Source of the DNA: JAFIHK01 sp041441455
GTDB taxonomy: Bacteria > Bacteroidota > Bacteroidia > Bacteroidales > UBA932
Direction: 5' to 3'
DNA length: 64,000 nucleotides
Assembly: GCA_041441455.1 (NCBI GenBank)
Contig: JASDTB010000045.1
Span: 1 to 64,000 of the forward strand
Part shown: piece by piece, positions 1-8,802 of the stretch
Position numbering within the stretch: the first letter of the stretch is position 1
Layout: every line of letters starts with the position of its first letter
The notes under the pieces: generated by a model
What the model was told of the DNA's origin: nothing
Databases searched by the model: none
Seen by the model: only the letters and a program-made list of their open reading frames with translations
Position numbers and translations under genes: made by a program

Positions 1-1268
1 AGAGCTTCGCGAGTATCTTTTAGTGATTGGTAGTGGCGGATATTGGTCACTAGGGTAGTGGAGTTGTCGGCTTTAAGATTTGCCTGGCTAGAGACAAGTG
101 TTTGACGCAAAGTGTCTAGTCCCAATCCCGATTTTGCAGCAGTTTTGATGACAGATTCGAGCTTTATGCCGTTGTTTGAGGCAGCTGAAGTTATCGTTGA
201 GATATATTGCTGTAATTGACTATCAATCTGCACAAGATCGCACTTATTAAGAAGGATAATTATCTTTTGATCGGCAGTAATTCTGGTAGAGAGCTGTGCT
301 ATTGCTTCGGCAAAATCTTCGCTTCTGTCGGCATCTAAAACTAAAATAACCACAGACGCAGATTTAATTTTTTCGAAAGTACGCTCGATTCCTATCATCT
401 CTATCACCTCTTTAGTCTCCCTGATGCCTGCAGTATCAACGAATCTAAAGGTAACGCCATTCAGATTTACGGTGTCTTCGATAAAGTCTCGAGTGGTTCC
501 GTGAATATCGGAGACGATAGCCCTCTCTTCGCCCAAAAGCGCATTTAAAAGCGTGCTCTTTCCGGTATTTGTAGCTCCAACAATTGCAACTGGAACTCCG
601 TTTTTGATTACATTTCCTAGTTTAAATGAATCTATTAAAGTGCTTGTATGACTGATGATTGAATCTAGCAAATCATTCAATTGTTTTCTGTCGGCAAACT
701 CAACGTCCTCCTCGCTAAAATCGAGTTCGAGCTCCATCAGCGAGACAAGATCGAGCAGAGATGAGCGCATCTGCGAAAGCTCCTTGGAGAATCCACCTCG
801 CATCTGCTGAAGGGCAATTCGATGGGCAGCTTCGGTTTCGGACGCAATGAGATCGGCAACTGCCTCGGCTTGCGCAAGGTCCATCTTTGCATTGAGGAAA
901 GCCCTTTGCGAAAATTCGCCTGGTTTAGCCAACCTTGCCCCATTGTTGATAAGTAGTGTAAGTATCTCTTGTTGAATATAAACCGAACCATGACATGATA
1001 TCTCTACCGACTCTTCGCCTGTATAGGAGCGAGGAGCCCTGAATATCGAGACAAGTACCTCATCGATAACTCTTTCTCCATCATAAAGCGTTCCAAGGCG
1101 CAATCTGTGCGAAGGTGTCTGAGATAGGGGAGTGGCTTTGGTCCCACGAAACACTTTATCGGTTATCTCTATTGCCTTTGGGCCACTTAATCTGATTATA
1201 GAAACAGCACTGACGCCTTGAACTGTCGCCAATGCACAAATTGTCTCTGAAACATGGTTGTTACTCAT
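1..1268 (-). CDS. mnmE: tRNA uridine-5-carboxymethylaminomethyl(34) synthesis GTPase MnmE (partial, C-terminus off the left edge)
   Basis: Works with MnmG to install the cmnm5 group on wobble uridine 34 of tRNAs. The frame is open from an ATG at 1268 to the window edge (422 complete codons). Family length is about 455-460, so roughly 35-40 residues, including the terminal C-x-G-K motif, lie outside. Residues 1-120 are the folate-binding TrmE N-domain. A helical domain follows and holds the G domain: P-loop GATNTGKST (231-239, with Thr where many homologues have Pro), G3 DTAG and G4 NKCD. The start lies 7 bp after the rlmD stop, with no promoter between, so the two tRNA/rRNA modification genes look co-transcribed. 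Identity is firm; only the truncation by the window limits it. Confidence 0.96.
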   Translation of the reverse strand, partial: MSNNHVSETICALATVQGVSAVSIIRLSGPKAIEITDKVFRGTKATPLSQTPSHRLRLGTLYDGERVIDEVLVSIFRAPRSYTGEESVEISCHGSVYIQQEILTLLINNGARLAKPGEFSQRAFLNAKMDLAQAEAVADLIASETEAAHRIALQQMRGGFSKELSQMRSSLLDLVSLMELELDFSEEDVEFADRKQLNDLLDSIISHTSTLIDSFKLGNVIKNGVPVAIVGATNTGKSTLLNALLGEERAIVSDIHGTTRDFIEDTVNLNGVTFRFVDTAGIRETKEVIEMIGIERTFEKIKSASVVILVLDADRSEDFAEAIAQLSTRITADQKIIILLNKCDLVQIDSQLQQYISTITSAASNNGIKLESVIKTAAKSGLGLDTLRQTLVSSQANLKADNSTTLVTNIRHYQSLKDTREA

Positions 1269-1275
1269 AGAAACA

Positions 1276-2685
1276 CTATTGTTTTATTCTCTCTAATTTA
1301 ACTACATTCTCCACATGATGTGTGTGTGGAAACATATCTACAGGTTGAACAGCAGTAATAGTGTAATTTTCGCTCATAAGTGCAAGATCACGTGCTTGAG
1401 TGGCTGGATTGCAACTTACATAGACGATTTTTTCTGGAGCGGCCTCAACCACAACCTTAGCAACATCGGGGTGAATTCCCGCTCTTGGTGGATCTAGTAC
1501 GATAACATCTGGTTTGCCATGTTGAGCAACAAACTCAGTTGTCAACATATCTTTCATATCGCCAGCGTAGAACGTTGTGTTGTTGAGATTGTTGTTTTTA
1601 GCATTTACTTTTGCATCTTCAATAGCTTCTGGAACATATTCTATTCCAATCACTTTAGAGGCTTGAGAAGCTAGAAAAAGAGCAATTGTTCCGGTTCCTG
1701 TATATAAATCATAAACAATCTCTTCGCCTTTAAGTTGAGCAAAATCGCGTACAACCGAATAGAGTCTGTATGCTTGTTCTGAATTTGTTTGATAAAACGA
1801 TTTTGGTCCGATACGGAAGGAGAGACCCTCCATTTTTTCGTAAATAGCATCGTTTCCTAAATATGTAATACACTCTAAATCTGAGATATTATCATTTTTC
1901 TTGCCATTGATTACATAATTAAGAGAGGTAATCTGAGGGAAGTTCGCTTTCAAAGCATCTAAAAGAGCTGTACGCATCTCAACATCTTCATAAGCAAATA
2001 CAACAATAACCATAACTTCGCCAGTTGTAGTATTGCGAATTGTTAAATTTCTAAGAAATCCGCTCTGTTCGCGAATGTTGAAGAATGTGTATCCATGCTT
2101 TAGGGCAAACTCACGCACAAATAGTCTGATCTGATTAGATGGTTCGGGCTGTAAGTAGCACTTTTTTATATCCAGAACTTTGTCGAACAAGCCTGCGATA
2201 TGGAATCCAAGACCCTGTCTCTCGTTTTCTGGAATGTTCTCCATCTCACTGCGGCTCTCGATCCATCTTTTGTCCGAAAATGTATATTCTAATTTATTTC
2301 TGTACTCTTGAGTCTTCTCCGAACCAAGTACAGGCAAAATTTGAGGAAGTTTAAGATGTCCAATTCTGGTAAGTTGATCTTCTACCTGCTGACCTTTATA
2401 TTTTAATTGTAGCTCATAAGGGAGCGATTGCCACTTACAGCCACCGCAGACTCCATAATGGCTGCAAAACGGATCGATTCTGAGTTCAGACGGTTTGACA
2501 AGGTTTACAATGTAACCCTCCATGTAGCCCTTTCTTTTTATGTTCACCTGAATGTCTGCCACGTCGCCTGGAATCGCATGAGGCACAAAAAGCACCTTTC
2601 CATTAACATGTGCAATTGCTTTACCTTCGGCTGCAACACTGTCGATCACTACGCCTTCCAGAAACTCTTTATCTCTTCTTCCCAT
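1276..2685 (-). CDS. rlmD: 23S rRNA (uracil-5-)-methyltransferase, RlmD/RumA type
   Basis: SAM-dependent m5U methyltransferase of the RumA/TrmA family acting on 23S rRNA (U1939 in E. coli numbering). With the start at 2685 the protein has 469 residues. An N-terminal TRAM domain (about 8-65) is followed by the iron-sulfur cysteines C74, C80, C83 and C176. The methyltransferase core carries DLYTGTGT, DPPR (398-401) and the catalytic SCNP motif (C425). The frame stays open 36 codons further upstream, but that stretch is not TRAM-like and crosses the promoter at 2710-2741, so I prefer the internal ATG. It is divergent from rarA and leads into mnmE. TrmA-family paralogues differ in target uridine, so the exact site is inferred. 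Confidence 0.9.
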   Translation of the reverse strand: MGRRDKEFLEGVVIDSVAAEGKAIAHVNGKVLFVPHAIPGDVADIQVNIKRKGYMEGYIVNLVKPSELRIDPFCSHYGVCGGCKWQSLPYELQLKYKGQQVEDQLTRIGHLKLPQILPVLGSEKTQEYRNKLEYTFSDKRWIESRSEMENIPENERQGLGFHIAGLFDKVLDIKKCYLQPEPSNQIRLFVREFALKHGYTFFNIREQSGFLRNLTIRNTTTGEVMVIVVFAYEDVEMRTALLDALKANFPQITSLNYVINGKKNDNISDLECITYLGNDAIYEKMEGLSFRIGPKSFYQTNSEQAYRLYSVVRDFAQLKGEEIVYDLYTGTGTIALFLASQASKVIGIEYVPEAIEDAKVNAKNNNLNNTTFYAGDMKDMLTTEFVAQHGKPDVIVLDPPRAGIHPDVAKVVVEAAPEKIVYVSCNPATQARDLALMSENYTITAVQPVDMFPHTHHVENVVKLERIKQ

Positions 2686-2709
2686 TTTTTGTTTGTTTTC
2701 TTTAGGCTG

Positions 2710-2741
2710 CGAAATTAACCTTTTTTTCCGCAATCGTTCAA
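2710..2741 (-). promoter_or_regulatory. Bacteroidetes-type promoter for rlmD-mnmE
   Basis: On the minus strand, TTG (2739-2741) is followed after 21 bp by TAATTTCG (2710-2717). This is a one-mismatch match to the -33/-7 consensus TTTG-N19-21-TAnnTTTG. It lies 25 bp before the chosen rlmD start. Confidence 0.5.
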
Positions 2742-2759
2742 TCGTATGTACAATTTTAG

Positions 2760-2767
2760 TAATTTCG
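2760..2767 (+). promoter_or_regulatory. Candidate -7 box for rarA
   Basis: TAATTTCG lies 34 bp upstream of the rarA ATG, a one-mismatch match to TAnnTTTG. I see no clear -33 TTTG at the right distance. It is divergent from the rlmD promoter. Confidence 0.35.
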
Positions 2768-2801
2768 CCTCTATACACGCTTTTGTAACACAATTTATAT
2801 T

Positions 2802-4085
2802 ATGTTAAATAGAGATTTTCCGCTTCCTGAGAGATTGCGTCCAAAGACTCTCGATGAATATGTTGGTCAGGAACATTTAGTAGGCAAAGATTCTGTCTTA
2901 AGAAAGATGATTGATTCTGGCAATCTCTCCTCTTTTATTCTTTGGGGACCTCCAGGTGTTGGAAAAACAACTCTTGCAAAAATTATCGCTAATACACTCG
3001 ACCGACCTTTTCATACTCTCTCTGCAGTTAGTTCGGGTGTTAAAGATGTTCGTGAAGTTATTGAGCGTTCTCGAAGCAACTCTCTTTTTGTAAAAGCTCG
3101 TCCAGTTTTATTTATTGACGAAATTCATAGATTTAGTAAATCTCAGCAAGATGCACTTTTGGGAGCTGTCGAAGATGGAACAGTTGTTTTGATTGGTGCT
3201 ACAACTGAGAATCCCTCATTTGAGGTTATAACACCCCTGCTTTCGCGCTGTCAAGTCTATGTTCTGAAATCGCTCGAAAAAGATGCTCTCGACCAGCTTT
3301 TAACCAGAGCCATGGAAAAGGATTCAATTTTATCGAAACGGAAGTTCATTATCGAAGAGAAAGAGGCCCTATTTAGATTTTCTGGTGGAGATGCGCGTAA
3401 ATTGCTAAATATTATCGACATCATAGCTGGAAGTTTTCGTGAAGACGAAGATATTTTAATCAATAATAGTATTGTAACAGACAGGTTACAAGCCAATATT
3501 GCTACTTATGACAAGAATGGCGAGATGCATTATGACATTATATCGGCATTCATCAAAAGTATCAGAGGTTCTGACCCAAATGCAGCAGTTTACTGGATGG
3601 CTAGAATGTTGGCTGGAGGCGAAGATCCCCTATTTATTGCAAGAAGAATGTTGATCCTGTCATCCGAAGATATTGGATTGGCAAATCCAAATGCTCTCCT
3701 GCTTGCTCAGGCAACTTTTGAAGCAGTACATAAAATCGGAATGCCAGAAGCTCGTATAATTCTCTCTCAAACAGCTATTTATCTCGCAACATCTCCAAAA
3801 AGCAACTCGTCATATCTGGCAATAGATGAAGCTCTTGCAGAAGCAGAAAAGAGCGGAAATCTTCCTGTTCCACTGCACTTAAGAAACGCCCCTACTAAAT
3901 TGATGAAAGAGTTAGGTTACGGAAATGAATATAAATATGCTCACTCCTACTCTGGTAACTTTGTTGAGCAAGATTTTTTACCTAAGGAGCTAAACGATAA
4001 AAAATTCTATGAACCTGGCAACAACTCTAAGGAGGCTGAAATAAAAAAAAGGCTCTCTGCACAATGGAAAAAGTATAATTATTGA
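2802..4085 (+). CDS. rarA: Replication-associated recombination protein A (RarA/MgsA AAA+ ATPase)
   Basis: Cytoplasmic AAA+ ATPase related to clamp-loader subunits, acting at stalled replication forks. The 427 residues match the family length. Walker A is GPPGVGKTT (49-57). Walker B is centred on FIDEIHRF (DE at 106-107), followed by the sensor-1 region GATTENPSF. The C-terminal half is the tetramerisation domain, with conserved SEDIGLANP and LRNAPT-type segments. The ATG at 2802 gives an N-terminus starting directly at the family-typical PLPERLRPKTLDEYVGQ region. kdsA follows after 26 bp but has its own -7 box, so the two may be only partly co-transcribed. Confidence 0.95.
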   Translation: MLNRDFPLPERLRPKTLDEYVGQEHLVGKDSVLRKMIDSGNLSSFILWGPPGVGKTTLAKIIANTLDRPFHTLSAVSSGVKDVREVIERSRSNSLFVKARPVLFIDEIHRFSKSQQDALLGAVEDGTVVLIGATTENPSFEVITPLLSRCQVYVLKSLEKDALDQLLTRAMEKDSILSKRKFIIEEKEALFRFSGGDARKLLNIIDIIAGSFREDEDILINNSIVTDRLQANIATYDKNGEMHYDIISAFIKSIRGSDPNAAVYWMARMLAGGEDPLFIARRMLILSSEDIGLANPNALLLAQATFEAVHKIGMPEARIILSQTAIYLATSPKSNSSYLAIDEALAEAEKSGNLPVPLHLRNAPTKLMKELGYGNEYKYAHSYSGNFVEQDFLPKELNDKKFYEPGNNSKEAEIKKRLSAQWKKYNY

Positions 4086-4096
4086 TTGATTTTACC

Positions 4097-4104
4097 TAAT
4101 TTTG
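4097..4104 (+). promoter_or_regulatory. -7 box immediately before kdsA
   Basis: TAATTTTG is a perfect TAnnTTTG match ending 7 bp before the kdsA ATG. No good -33 box is visible. A transcript from here would be nearly or completely leaderless. Confidence 0.5.
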
Positions 4105-4111
4105 CGGCGTT

Positions 4112-4936
4112 ATGAAACTAAACAACATAGAATATCTGAAACATCAGGATTCTGGCAATTTTTTCTTACTTGCCGGTCCATGCGTGATTGAAAGTGAAGA
4201 ACTTACATATAGAGTTGCTTCACAAATCAAAGAGATCACAGAAAAACTAGAAATTCCTTTCATTTTTAAATCATCATATAGAAAAGCAAACCGCTCAAAG
4301 GCAGATTCCTTTACAGGAATTGGCGATGAAAAAGGTCTGGAGATACTCCAGAAGATAAAGGAAGAGCTGAAAGTTCCAATTGTTACCGATATACACAATC
4401 CATCCGAAGCTGCTTTGGCAGCGTCATACAATGTAGATGTACTGCAAATTCCAGCATTTTTATGCCGTCAGACAGATCTTCTTGAGGCTGCTGCAAGAAC
4501 TGGAAAATATGTAAACATCAAGAAAGGGCAGTTTCTTGCTCCTCATTCTATGAAATTTGCTGCTGAGAAAATTGAACACTCGGGCAATAATAATGTTATT
4601 CTTACCGAGCGTGGCACTCAATTCGGATATTCCGACCTAATAGTAGATTTCAGATCTATTCCCGAAATGAAATCTCTTGGTTATCCAGTAGTGTTGGATA
4701 TTACACATAGTCTCCAACAGCCTAATCAAGCATCTGGAGTAACTGGTGGAAGGCCGGATCTGATAGCAACAATGGCGAAAGCTGGTGTTGCAACAGGAGC
4801 AGACGGATTGTTTATTGAGACCCATCCAGAGCCATCAAAAGCTTTATCGGATGGAGCTAACATGCTAAAGCTCGACTATTTAGAGGGGTTGCTCAAAGGC
4901 CTTATCCCCCTTAAAAAGGCATGCGATATGTTTTAA
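4112..4936 (+). CDS. kdsA: 3-deoxy-8-phosphooctulonate synthase (Kdo-8-phosphate synthase)
   Basis: Condenses PEP with D-arabinose 5-phosphate to Kdo-8-phosphate, the first committed step of Kdo synthesis for LPS. The 274 residues are the standard length. Visible family motifs are LLAGPCVIES near residue 20, the FKSSYRKANR region binding PEP/A5P, DIHNPSEA, QIPAFLCRQTDLL, the NIKKGQFLAP strand, and the late THSLQQPN and GLFIETHPEP segments. The next reaction, Kdo-8-phosphate phosphatase, is encoded elsewhere in this window (30946-31470). Here kdsA sits between rarA and an amino-sugar cluster whose function may be unrelated. Confidence 0.96.
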   Translation: MKLNNIEYLKHQDSGNFFLLAGPCVIESEELTYRVASQIKEITEKLEIPFIFKSSYRKANRSKADSFTGIGDEKGLEILQKIKEELKVPIVTDIHNPSEAALAASYNVDVLQIPAFLCRQTDLLEAAARTGKYVNIKKGQFLAPHSMKFAAEKIEHSGNNNVILTERGTQFGYSDLIVDFRSIPEMKSLGYPVVLDITHSLQQPNQASGVTGGRPDLIATMAKAGVATGADGLFIETHPEPSKALSDGANMLKLDYLEGLLKGLIPLKKACDMF

Positions 4937-4953
4937 TTTAAAATGATATTTTT

Positions 4954-6852
4954 ATGAATGTGAATTCAGATTTTACAAAGAGGTACGAAAAGGTACCGGT
5001 TGACATTTTTGAAGACTCATCTGTAGCTTCTACACTGGTTGCGGAAAGTATTGCGGAGACGATTAAAAAGAAAGAGAGAAAAAACCAACCATGTGTTCTA
5101 GGTCTCAGTGCCAGCTCATCTTCCATTCAGGTCTATGAAGAGCTTGTAAAACTTTACAACAGCAAAGAGGTATCTTTCAAAAATGTGCACATTTTCTCGG
5201 TTGACGAGTACTACCCTCTTAACAAAAATGAACTTCAAAGTCACTACAGATTCCTTAAAGAGTATCTGTTCGACTTCATTGATATTCCAAAGGCAAATAT
5301 TCATTGCCTCGATAGCGAAATCAAAAAAGACAAAGTACACCAATATTGTGCCGAATACGAAAAGAAGATTGCCGACCTTGGAGGCATTGACATTTTAGTA
5401 ATTGGAAATATGGGTTTCAATGAGCCAGGTTCTCACTATAACTCAAAGACTCGTCTGATTACCCTCAACTACACATCAAGAGTTGCAGCTGCATCAGAAT
5501 TCTTTGGAGTTGAGTATGTTCCTTTCCACGCTCTCACAATGGGTATTGAGACAATCCTGTCTGCTAAAAAGATCTTCTTCTTAGCTTGGGGCGAAGGCAA
5601 AGCATCAAGCATTCATAAGCTTGTTGAAGGAACAATCAATGAACAAAACCCAGCATCATATCTTCAAAACCATAATAATCTCGAAGTCTTAATAGACACA
5701 TCTGCAGCTGCAGAGCTTACAAGAGTAAAGACTCCTTGGTTGACAGGCCCTTGTGAATGGACAGACTTTTTAATCAGAAAATCTGTATTTTGGTTATGCC
5801 GCAAATTGGAAAAGCCAATCTTAAAGCTTACAGATAGAGATTACAATGATAATGGTATGAGTGACCTGATTACAGAAAAGGGTCCAGCAAGTAAGATTAA
5901 TATTAAAGTGTTTAATGACTTACAGCACACTATTTCGGGATGGCCAGGTGGAAAGCCTAATTCTGATGACTCAACTCGCCCAGAGAGAGCACTTCCTTTC
6001 CCTAAACGTGTTGTTATCTTCAGCCCACACCCTGATGACGATGTAATCTCAATGGGAGGAACTTTAGCTCGTCTTTCTGAACATGGTCACGAAGTACATC
6101 TTGCATACCAAGTATCTGGTAATATTGCTGTATTCGACCATGATGCAATTAGATTCCTGGATTTCTTGCGTGACAGTTCGAAGATCTACAACCTGGAAGA
6201 CAAAAAGGCTGAAGATATCTATGTGAAAGCCCTTGAGGATCTTAAGCATAAACACCCAGGTGAACCTGATTCTGATAGCATCAGAGCTGTAAAAGGGGCG
6301 ATTCGTCGTGGAGAGGCAAAAGCAGCATGTCGTTACTTGAAGATTCCAGAAAACCATGTACACTTCTTAGATCTTCCTTTCTACGAAACAGGTGGTGTTA
6401 AAAAGAAACCTATCAGTGATGCTGATATAAATATTGTTAAAGACCTTCTTCAAGAGGTTAAGCCTCACCAAATCTATGCAGCTGGTGACTTGAGCGACCC
6501 TCATGGAACTCACAGAGTATGTCTGTTGGCTATTCTTGGAGCGCTTGAACAATTAAAAGAAGAAGAGTGGATTAAAGATTGCAGAGTTTGGCTCTACAGA
6601 GGTGCTTGGCAAGAGTGGGATGTTGCAGATGCAGATATGGCAGTTCCATTGAGTCCAGAAGAGGTGAACATCAAGAGAGAGGCAATCTTTAAACATCAGT
6701 CACAAAAGGACAGACCTCTATTCCCAGGTTCGGATAAGAGGGAGTTCTGGCAAAGAGCAGAAGAGAGAAACCATAATACAGCCGTACTATTCGACAAACT
6801 AGGAATGGCTGAATATCAGGCGATCGAACTTTTTGTTAGATATAAAATATAA
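4954..6852 (+). CDS. NagB-like sugar-isomerase domain fused to PIG-L/LmbE deacetylase; NagB active site degenerate
   Basis: This 632-residue protein belongs to the Bacteroidetes family annotated as glucosamine-6-phosphate deaminase-like. Residues about 10-300 resemble NagB and residues about 345-630 are a PIG-L/LmbE zinc deacetylase with intact ligands (PHPDDD near 350 and the late DPHGTH). The NagB half keeps DEYYPL (D84, E85) and FNEPGS (E157). Where family members have a phosphate loop like GTGxSP it reads SASSSS. Just before FNEPGS it is about three residues short (IGNMGFNEP), removing the equivalents of E. coli NagB Asp141 and His143. The reading frame is intact. I infer that the deaminase half is inactive or has a new substrate while the deacetylase works. 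It sits in an apparent operon with a sugar symporter and a CBM9-like protein, which suggests amino-sugar use. Confidence 0.88.
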   Translation: MNVNSDFTKRYEKVPVDIFEDSSVASTLVAESIAETIKKKERKNQPCVLGLSASSSSIQVYEELVKLYNSKEVSFKNVHIFSVDEYYPLNKNELQSHYRFLKEYLFDFIDIPKANIHCLDSEIKKDKVHQYCAEYEKKIADLGGIDILVIGNMGFNEPGSHYNSKTRLITLNYTSRVAAASEFFGVEYVPFHALTMGIETILSAKKIFFLAWGEGKASSIHKLVEGTINEQNPASYLQNHNNLEVLIDTSAAAELTRVKTPWLTGPCEWTDFLIRKSVFWLCRKLEKPILKLTDRDYNDNGMSDLITEKGPASKINIKVFNDLQHTISGWPGGKPNSDDSTRPERALPFPKRVVIFSPHPDDDVISMGGTLARLSEHGHEVHLAYQVSGNIAVFDHDAIRFLDFLRDSSKIYNLEDKKAEDIYVKALEDLKHKHPGEPDSDSIRAVKGAIRRGEAKAACRYLKIPENHVHFLDLPFYETGGVKKKPISDADINIVKDLLQEVKPHQIYAAGDLSDPHGTHRVCLLAILGALEQLKEEEWIKDCRVWLYRGAWQEWDVADADMAVPLSPEEVNIKREAIFKHQSQKDRPLFPGSDKREFWQRAEERNHNTAVLFDKLGMAEYQAIELFVRYKI

Positions 6853-6862
6853 TTAAACTAAA

Positions 6863-8065
6863 ATGACTGAAAAGAAAAACTTTATCATCCCCCTAGCCTT
6901 TGTGGGGATGATGTTTTTTGCAATCGGATTTGCATTAGGCATCAACTCGTTCCTTATTCCGGTGTTAAAATCGACACTAGGTGTTTCCTCAGGAGAATCA
7001 TATTTGATTCTTGCCGCAACATTCTCTACTTTCATTATTTTCGGCTATCCTGCATCGCTGACTATATCGAAAATAGGTTACAAGAAAACTATGGCTCTCT
7101 CATTTATCCTATTTGCTGCAGCCTTCGCTCTATTTATACCGTCGGCAAAGCAAGAGAGTTTCGTTCTATTCCTTGTTGCATCGTTCATAAGCGGAATTGG
7201 CAACACATTTTTGCAAGCTTCTGTTAATCCATATATCACAATATTAGGACCTATCGACAGTGCGGCAAAGAGAATGAGTATCATGGGAATCTGTAATAAG
7301 TTAGCATGGCCGGTTGCTCCAGTTTTTCTTTCAATGGTTATCGGTAAAGAGACTACAGATACTTTGATTTCTGACTTATATACTCCTTTTTATATAATAA
7401 TTGGAGTTTTTGTAATCTTAGGAATCATCTCTATTATGGCTCCACTTCCCGAAGTTAAGGTTGCTGGCGAAGAGGGTGCAGAGGGTGAAGAGAGTCCTTA
7501 TGCAGCAAAGAAAACATCAATTTGGCAATTTCCTCACCTATTATTAGGTGCAATTGCGTTATTCTTATATGTTGGTGTAGAGACTGTTGCATTAAGCACA
7601 CTCGTTGATTATGCTGGTTCACTAAATCTTGCTGATGCGTCATCTTACGCATGGATATCATCAGTTGGAATGGTTATAGGCTATATCTGCGGAATCATCT
7701 TTATTCCTAAATACCTGAGCCAAGCAAATGCTCTTATGATTTGTTCAATCCTTGGTATTGCAGGTGCAATTCTTGTTGTTTTGACTCCTGCTGCAATGTC
7801 AATTTGGTTTATTGGCTTTATGGCATTAGGTTGCTCGCTTATGTGGCCTGCACTATGGCCATTAGCTATTGCGGACTTAGGCAGATTTACAAAAACAGGA
7901 TCATCTTTACTAGTAATGGCAATCGCTGGTGGAGCAATTATCCCTACCCTGTTTGGTTTCGTAAAAGATTCTGTTGGAGCTCAAAATGCATATTGGATAG
8001 CACTTCCTTGCTTCCTGTTCATTCTCTATTATGGAGTGTCGGGCTACAAGATTAGAACCAAATAA
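6863..8065 (+). CDS. Sugar MFS transporter, FucP/GluP (FHS) family
   Basis: Inner-membrane major facilitator of 400 residues with about 12 hydrophobic segments. The N-terminus with FFAIGFALGINSFLIPVL and the FSTFIIFGYPASL stretch are typical of the fucose/glucose/N-acetylglucosamine:H+ symporter branch found throughout Bacteroidetes. Helix 4 carries the GNTFLQASVNPY motif of this branch. A charged central loop (EEGAEGEESPYAAKK) separates the two halves. It starts 10 bp after the NagB-like/PIG-L gene, and its stop TAA shares a base with the next ATG (TAATG), which indicates one transcript. Substrate is not readable from sequence; the neighbours point to an amino sugar or its acetylated form. 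Confidence 0.88.
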   Translation: MTEKKNFIIPLAFVGMMFFAIGFALGINSFLIPVLKSTLGVSSGESYLILAATFSTFIIFGYPASLTISKIGYKKTMALSFILFAAAFALFIPSAKQESFVLFLVASFISGIGNTFLQASVNPYITILGPIDSAAKRMSIMGICNKLAWPVAPVFLSMVIGKETTDTLISDLYTPFYIIIGVFVILGIISIMAPLPEVKVAGEEGAEGEESPYAAKKTSIWQFPHLLLGAIALFLYVGVETVALSTLVDYAGSLNLADASSYAWISSVGMVIGYICGIIFIPKYLSQANALMICSILGIAGAILVVLTPAAMSIWFIGFMALGCSLMWPALWPLAIADLGRFTKTGSSLLVMAIAGGAIIPTLFGFVKDSVGAQNAYWIALPCFLFILYYGVSGYKIRTK

Positions 8066-8802
8066 TGAGATATTTCACAATAACTTTAATACTCCTCTGC
8101 TCTGCATCTTTTTGCACAGCAGAGGATTTTTCTTTGAATAAAATGAAGAGGCTGATCGTAAAATCTGTTACTCCTAAATCGGAGTTACCACAACATGATG
8201 AAATAATTGCATTGTTCAACGAGAATCATGTAGATTTCAATGAAATAGACATTGTAAATTGGTCAAATTATCCATATAAACCATCAGTTAAATTCAGAAT
8301 TGCATATTCAAAAGATGAAATTTTCATTCAATACATTGTTAATGAGTCGTGTATTCGTGCTCATTACATAAATGATGAAGGTAGCAGACCTTTTACTGAT
8401 TCTTGTGTAGAGTTCTTTTCCATACCTGGAGAAGATTCTGTCTATTATAATCTCGAAATGAACTGTCTTGGAGTTGGAACCTTTGCAGGTGGTGCCAAAC
8501 GAACAGAGAGAACAAGATTTGGCTCCGAAGTATTGTCCCAGATAAGACGATACTCTTCTCTTCCAAAAGAGGTTATTTCATCTAAAGAGGGAAATTTTGA
8601 ATGGAGCTTGACCATTGCGTTACCAATTAAACTCTTCTCTTTAAGCAAAGTAGAACCATTAAAAGGTAGGATAATCAAAGCAAACTTCTATAAATGTGGA
8701 GATGAACTGCTACAAAGGCATTATTTATCATGGAATCCTATTCCAATTGAAAAACCCAATTTTCACACTCCAGATTATTTTGGAGAACTTCTGTTCGACT
8801 AG
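8065..8802 (+). CDS. Secreted CBM9-like carbohydrate-binding protein
   Basis: A protein of 245 residues with a signal peptide (about 1-19, cleavage near CTA-E). The body resembles the CBM9-like beta-sandwich family common in Bacteroidetes: a central TDSCVEFFSIP segment, a WSLTIALP strand, and the terminal LSWNPI...PNFHTPDYFGELLF signature. Start and upstream stop overlap (TAATG), so it is translationally coupled to the symporter. It probably binds sugar in the periplasm or at the cell surface. Its 3' end overlaps the convergent tamL gene by four bases, the palindrome CTAG giving both stops. Confidence 0.75.
   Translation: MRYFTITLILLCSASFCTAEDFSLNKMKRLIVKSVTPKSELPQHDEIIALFNENHVDFNEIDIVNWSNYPYKPSVKFRIAYSKDEIFIQYIVNESCIRAHYINDEGSRPFTDSCVEFFSIPGEDSVYYNLEMNCLGVGTFAGGAKRTERTRFGSEVLSQIRRYSSLPKEVISSKEGNFEWSLTIALPIKLFSLSKVEPLKGRIIKANFYKCGDELLQRHYLSWNPIPIEKPNFHTPDYFGELLFD

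Noticed and set aside
737..991. 84-codon minus-strand ORF
   Set aside because: It lies out of frame within mnmE, whose own frame is intact and carries all family motifs.
2686..2793. 36-codon N-terminal extension of rlmD
   Set aside because: It crosses a good promoter and has no TRAM-like character; the internal ATG gives the standard N-terminus.
4954..6852. Calling the NagB-like/PIG-L fusion a pseudogene
   Set aside because: The frame is intact, the deacetylase motifs are complete and the operon is well formed; only the NagB catalytic loops are altered.
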